From contig DNTA01000044.1 of the NCBI GenBank assembly GCA_003500135.1, positions 1 through 15,914 on the forward strand: a DNA stretch of 15,914 bases. Direction: 5' to 3'. Origin of the DNA: Cytophagales bacterium (GTDB lineage Bacteria > Bacteroidota > Bacteroidia > Cytophagales > Cyclobacteriaceae). The translations under genes were made by a program, and so were the position numbers. Positions within the stretch are counted from its first letter, which is position 1; every line of letters starts with the position of its first letter. Under the pieces are notes generated by a model, which was not told the DNA's origin, made no database searches, and saw nothing but the letters and a program-made list of their open reading frames with translations. Positions 14,509 through 15,914 of this stretch are shown here, one piece after another.

Positions 14509-15795
14509 ATGACTAAATTCGCTGAACTTTCCATTGATGGAAAAACGTACCAGCTTCCTGTTGTGGTAGGCTCAGAAAATGAAGTTGCTGTTGATATTAG
14601 CAATCTCAGAGCTGAAAGCGGCATAATTACGCTGGATACCGGTTATAAAAATACCGGTTCAACAAAAAGCGCCATTACTTTTTTGGATGGTGAAAAAGGT
14701 ATACTCAGATACAGGGGCTATCCTATTGAAGGCCTTGCTTCTAAGTCATCCTTTTTAGAAGTGGCCTACTTACTGATTTATGGTGAGCTTCCTAAAGAAG
14801 ATGAGCTTGTAAAATTCAGACAAGACATTAAGAACAACCAAATGTGCCATGAAGATACCAAAAAAATCATGGAGGGTTTTCCGTCTAACTCCCATCCTAT
14901 GGGCATTTTGTCTTCATTGGCCACCTCACTTACTGCATTTTTTCCGGAATCATTAGATCCGAACCGAAGCTGGGATAAGGTCAAGCTTACTATTATCAGG
15001 TTGCTTGCCAAAATACCTACTATGGTGGCATGGTCGTACACAAAGCAAAAAGGACTACCTGCCAATTACCCGGATAATACCCTGAAATATGTTGACAACT
15101 TCCTTAAAATGATGTTTTCGCAACCCACTGCACCATTTGAAGTTGATCCGGTTATTTCAGATGCCATGGAAAAAATATTTATCCTGCATGCCGATCATGA
15201 GCAAAATTGCTCTACTTCTACTGTAAGGTTTGTCGGGTCTTCTCAAGCCAGCTTGTATGCTTCTATTGCAGCAGGTATCAATGCCCTGTGGGGACCGCTT
15301 CATGGGGGCGCCAATCAGGCTGTTATAGAAATGCTGACAGGCATAGAAGAAGATGGTGGTGATATTGATAAATACATAGCGAAAGCAAAAGACAAGGACG
15401 ATCCGTTCAGGCTTATGGGATTCGGACACAGGGTTTACAAAAACTTCGATCCACGGGCCAGAATACTTAAGAAAAATGCTGATGCCATACTGGACAAGCT
15501 TGGCATTCAAGATAAAATGCTCGAAATAGCCAAAAAACTGGAAGAACACGCACTCGAAGATGATTACTTCGTCGAAAGAAAGCTGTATCCGAATGTTGAC
15601 TTTTATTCGGGCATCATTATGAACGCTATTGGTATCCCTACCAATATGTTCCCGGTAATGTTCTCAATAGGTCGCTTGCCCGGTTGGATAGCACAGTGGA
15701 AAGAAATGCGTGAGAATAAAGAACCAATAGGCCGTCCGCGACAAATATACGTTGGCGCCAATGAAAGGGCCTATGTGGATTTTAAAAATAGATAG
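14509..15795 (+). CDS. gltA: Citrate synthase
   Basis: A 428-residue citrate synthase of the bacterial GltA type, which condenses acetyl-CoA and oxaloacetate to citrate and opens the TCA cycle in the cytoplasm. The three catalytic residues are in place: His265 in GPLHGGAN, His307 in GFGHRVYKN and Asp364 in PNVDFYSG. These match the spacing of the 427-residue Escherichia coli enzyme (His264, His305, Asp362). The HADHEQNCSTSTVR block (about 227-240) and the N-terminal strand-rich domain (ELSIDGKTYQLPVVVG) are also typical and suggest the hexameric form. The C-terminus GRPRQIYVG is the usual ending. The gene appears to be transcribed alone: a terminator lies before it and a strong one just after. 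Confidence 0.97.
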   Translation: MTKFAELSIDGKTYQLPVVVGSENEVAVDISNLRAESGIITLDTGYKNTGSTKSAITFLDGEKGILRYRGYPIEGLASKSSFLEVAYLLIYGELPKEDELVKFRQDIKNNQMCHEDTKKIMEGFPSNSHPMGILSSLATSLTAFFPESLDPNRSWDKVKLTIIRLLAKIPTMVAWSYTKQKGLPANYPDNTLKYVDNFLKMMFSQPTAPFEVDPVISDAMEKIFILHADHEQNCSTSTVRFVGSSQASLYASIAAGINALWGPLHGGANQAVIEMLTGIEEDGGDIDKYIAKAKDKDDPFRLMGFGHRVYKNFDPRARILKKNADAILDKLGIQDKMLEIAKKLEEHALEDDYFVERKLYPNVDFYSGIIMNAIGIPTNMFPVMFSIGRLPGWIAQWKEMRENKEPIGRPRQIYVGANERAYVDFKNR

Positions 15796-15816
15796 AATTA
15801 AAACAATATCTGTGAG

Positions 15817-15845
15817 AAAGCCGGTCAATTTGACCGGCTTTTTTT
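15817..15845 (+). terminator. Strong hairpin terminator after citrate synthase
   Basis: AAAGCCGGTCA (15817-15827) and TGACCGGCTTT (15831-15841) form a perfect 11-base stem around ATT, followed by a run of T to 15845. Confidence 0.92.
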
Positions 15846-15878
15846 ATATTAATCCCTCAAACTATTTAAAAAATTGAT

Positions 15879-15914
15879 ATGGAACTCCAAAATGCTTTTA
15901 GAAATGCAGTAGAG
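15879..15914 (+). CDS. Start of a further gene, cut off by the right window edge
   Basis: An ATG at 15879, 34 bases after the citrate synthase terminator, opens a frame of twelve codons (MELQNAFRNAVE) that runs off the window. Position and strand fit a real gene start, but too little is present to name it. Confidence 0.5.
   Translation, partial: MELQNAFRNAVE

Noticed and set aside
15157..15549. Minus-strand 130-codon ORF inside citrate synthase
   Set aside because: It lies antisense to catalytic, strongly conserved parts of gltA, and the predicted protein has no recognisable features.
1..15914. CRISPR arrays, tRNA, rRNA and integron integrase genes
   Set aside because: No regularly spaced repeats, no cloverleaf or rRNA-like sequence and no tyrosine recombinase frame were found on either strand.

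Overview
The window looks like chromosome from a gliding-type Bacteroidota, most likely the Cytophagales. This is inferred from a type IX secretion (T9SS) pair (a modular surface protein with a gliding-motility-type C-terminal sorting domain, followed by a PorP/SprF-like protein), SPFH, ROK and citrate synthase genes of Bacteroidota type, the scarcity of Shine-Dalgarno sequences and the AT-rich intergenic DNA. No rRNA, tRNA or CRISPR array was found.

Layout. Positions 1-1101 (minus strand) hold a large lipoprotein gene cut by the left edge and a very small lipoprotein gene. Positions 1287-2180 (minus) hold a Tat-exported dienelactone hydrolase resembling YghX. Positions 2352-5926 are an accessory region. 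It holds an intact IS1595-family transposase, a metallo-beta-lactamase-fold hydrolase, a C-terminal scrap of an IS91-family transposase and a decayed IS982-family transposase. From 6118 onward every gene is on the plus strand and looks like core genome: T9SS adhesin and PorP/SprF partner, a possible small membrane protein, a FucP-type sugar transporter, a ROK sugar kinase, a prohibitin-like protein, citrate synthase, and the first codons of another gene. Four clear hairpin terminators separate most of these units.

Most notable structure. The metallo-hydrolase gene is framed like an integron gene cassette. A 9-base inverted repeat with the GTT/AAC core lies just outside the gene on both sides. 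The downstream copy is part of a 63-base site with R''-L''-loop-L'-R' order, as in attC sites, and the upstream copy is part of a 135-base hairpin-forming site. A third, half-preserved site with the same CAACG(A/G)GTT core lies at 5913-5922. No integron integrase is in the window, so this would be a cluster of attC sites without an integrase, later invaded by insertion sequences. A 32-base sequence (26/32 identical) occurs on both outer sides of this region, at 3283 and 5921.

How the genes work together. The adhesin and PorP/SprF genes are 19 bases apart and probably form one T9SS cargo/outer-membrane partner unit. The sugar transporter and ROK kinase suggest uptake followed by phosphorylation of a hexose or amino sugar. 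They are separated by a strong terminator, so they are neighbours rather than a simple operon. Citrate synthase has its own unit ending in a strong terminator.
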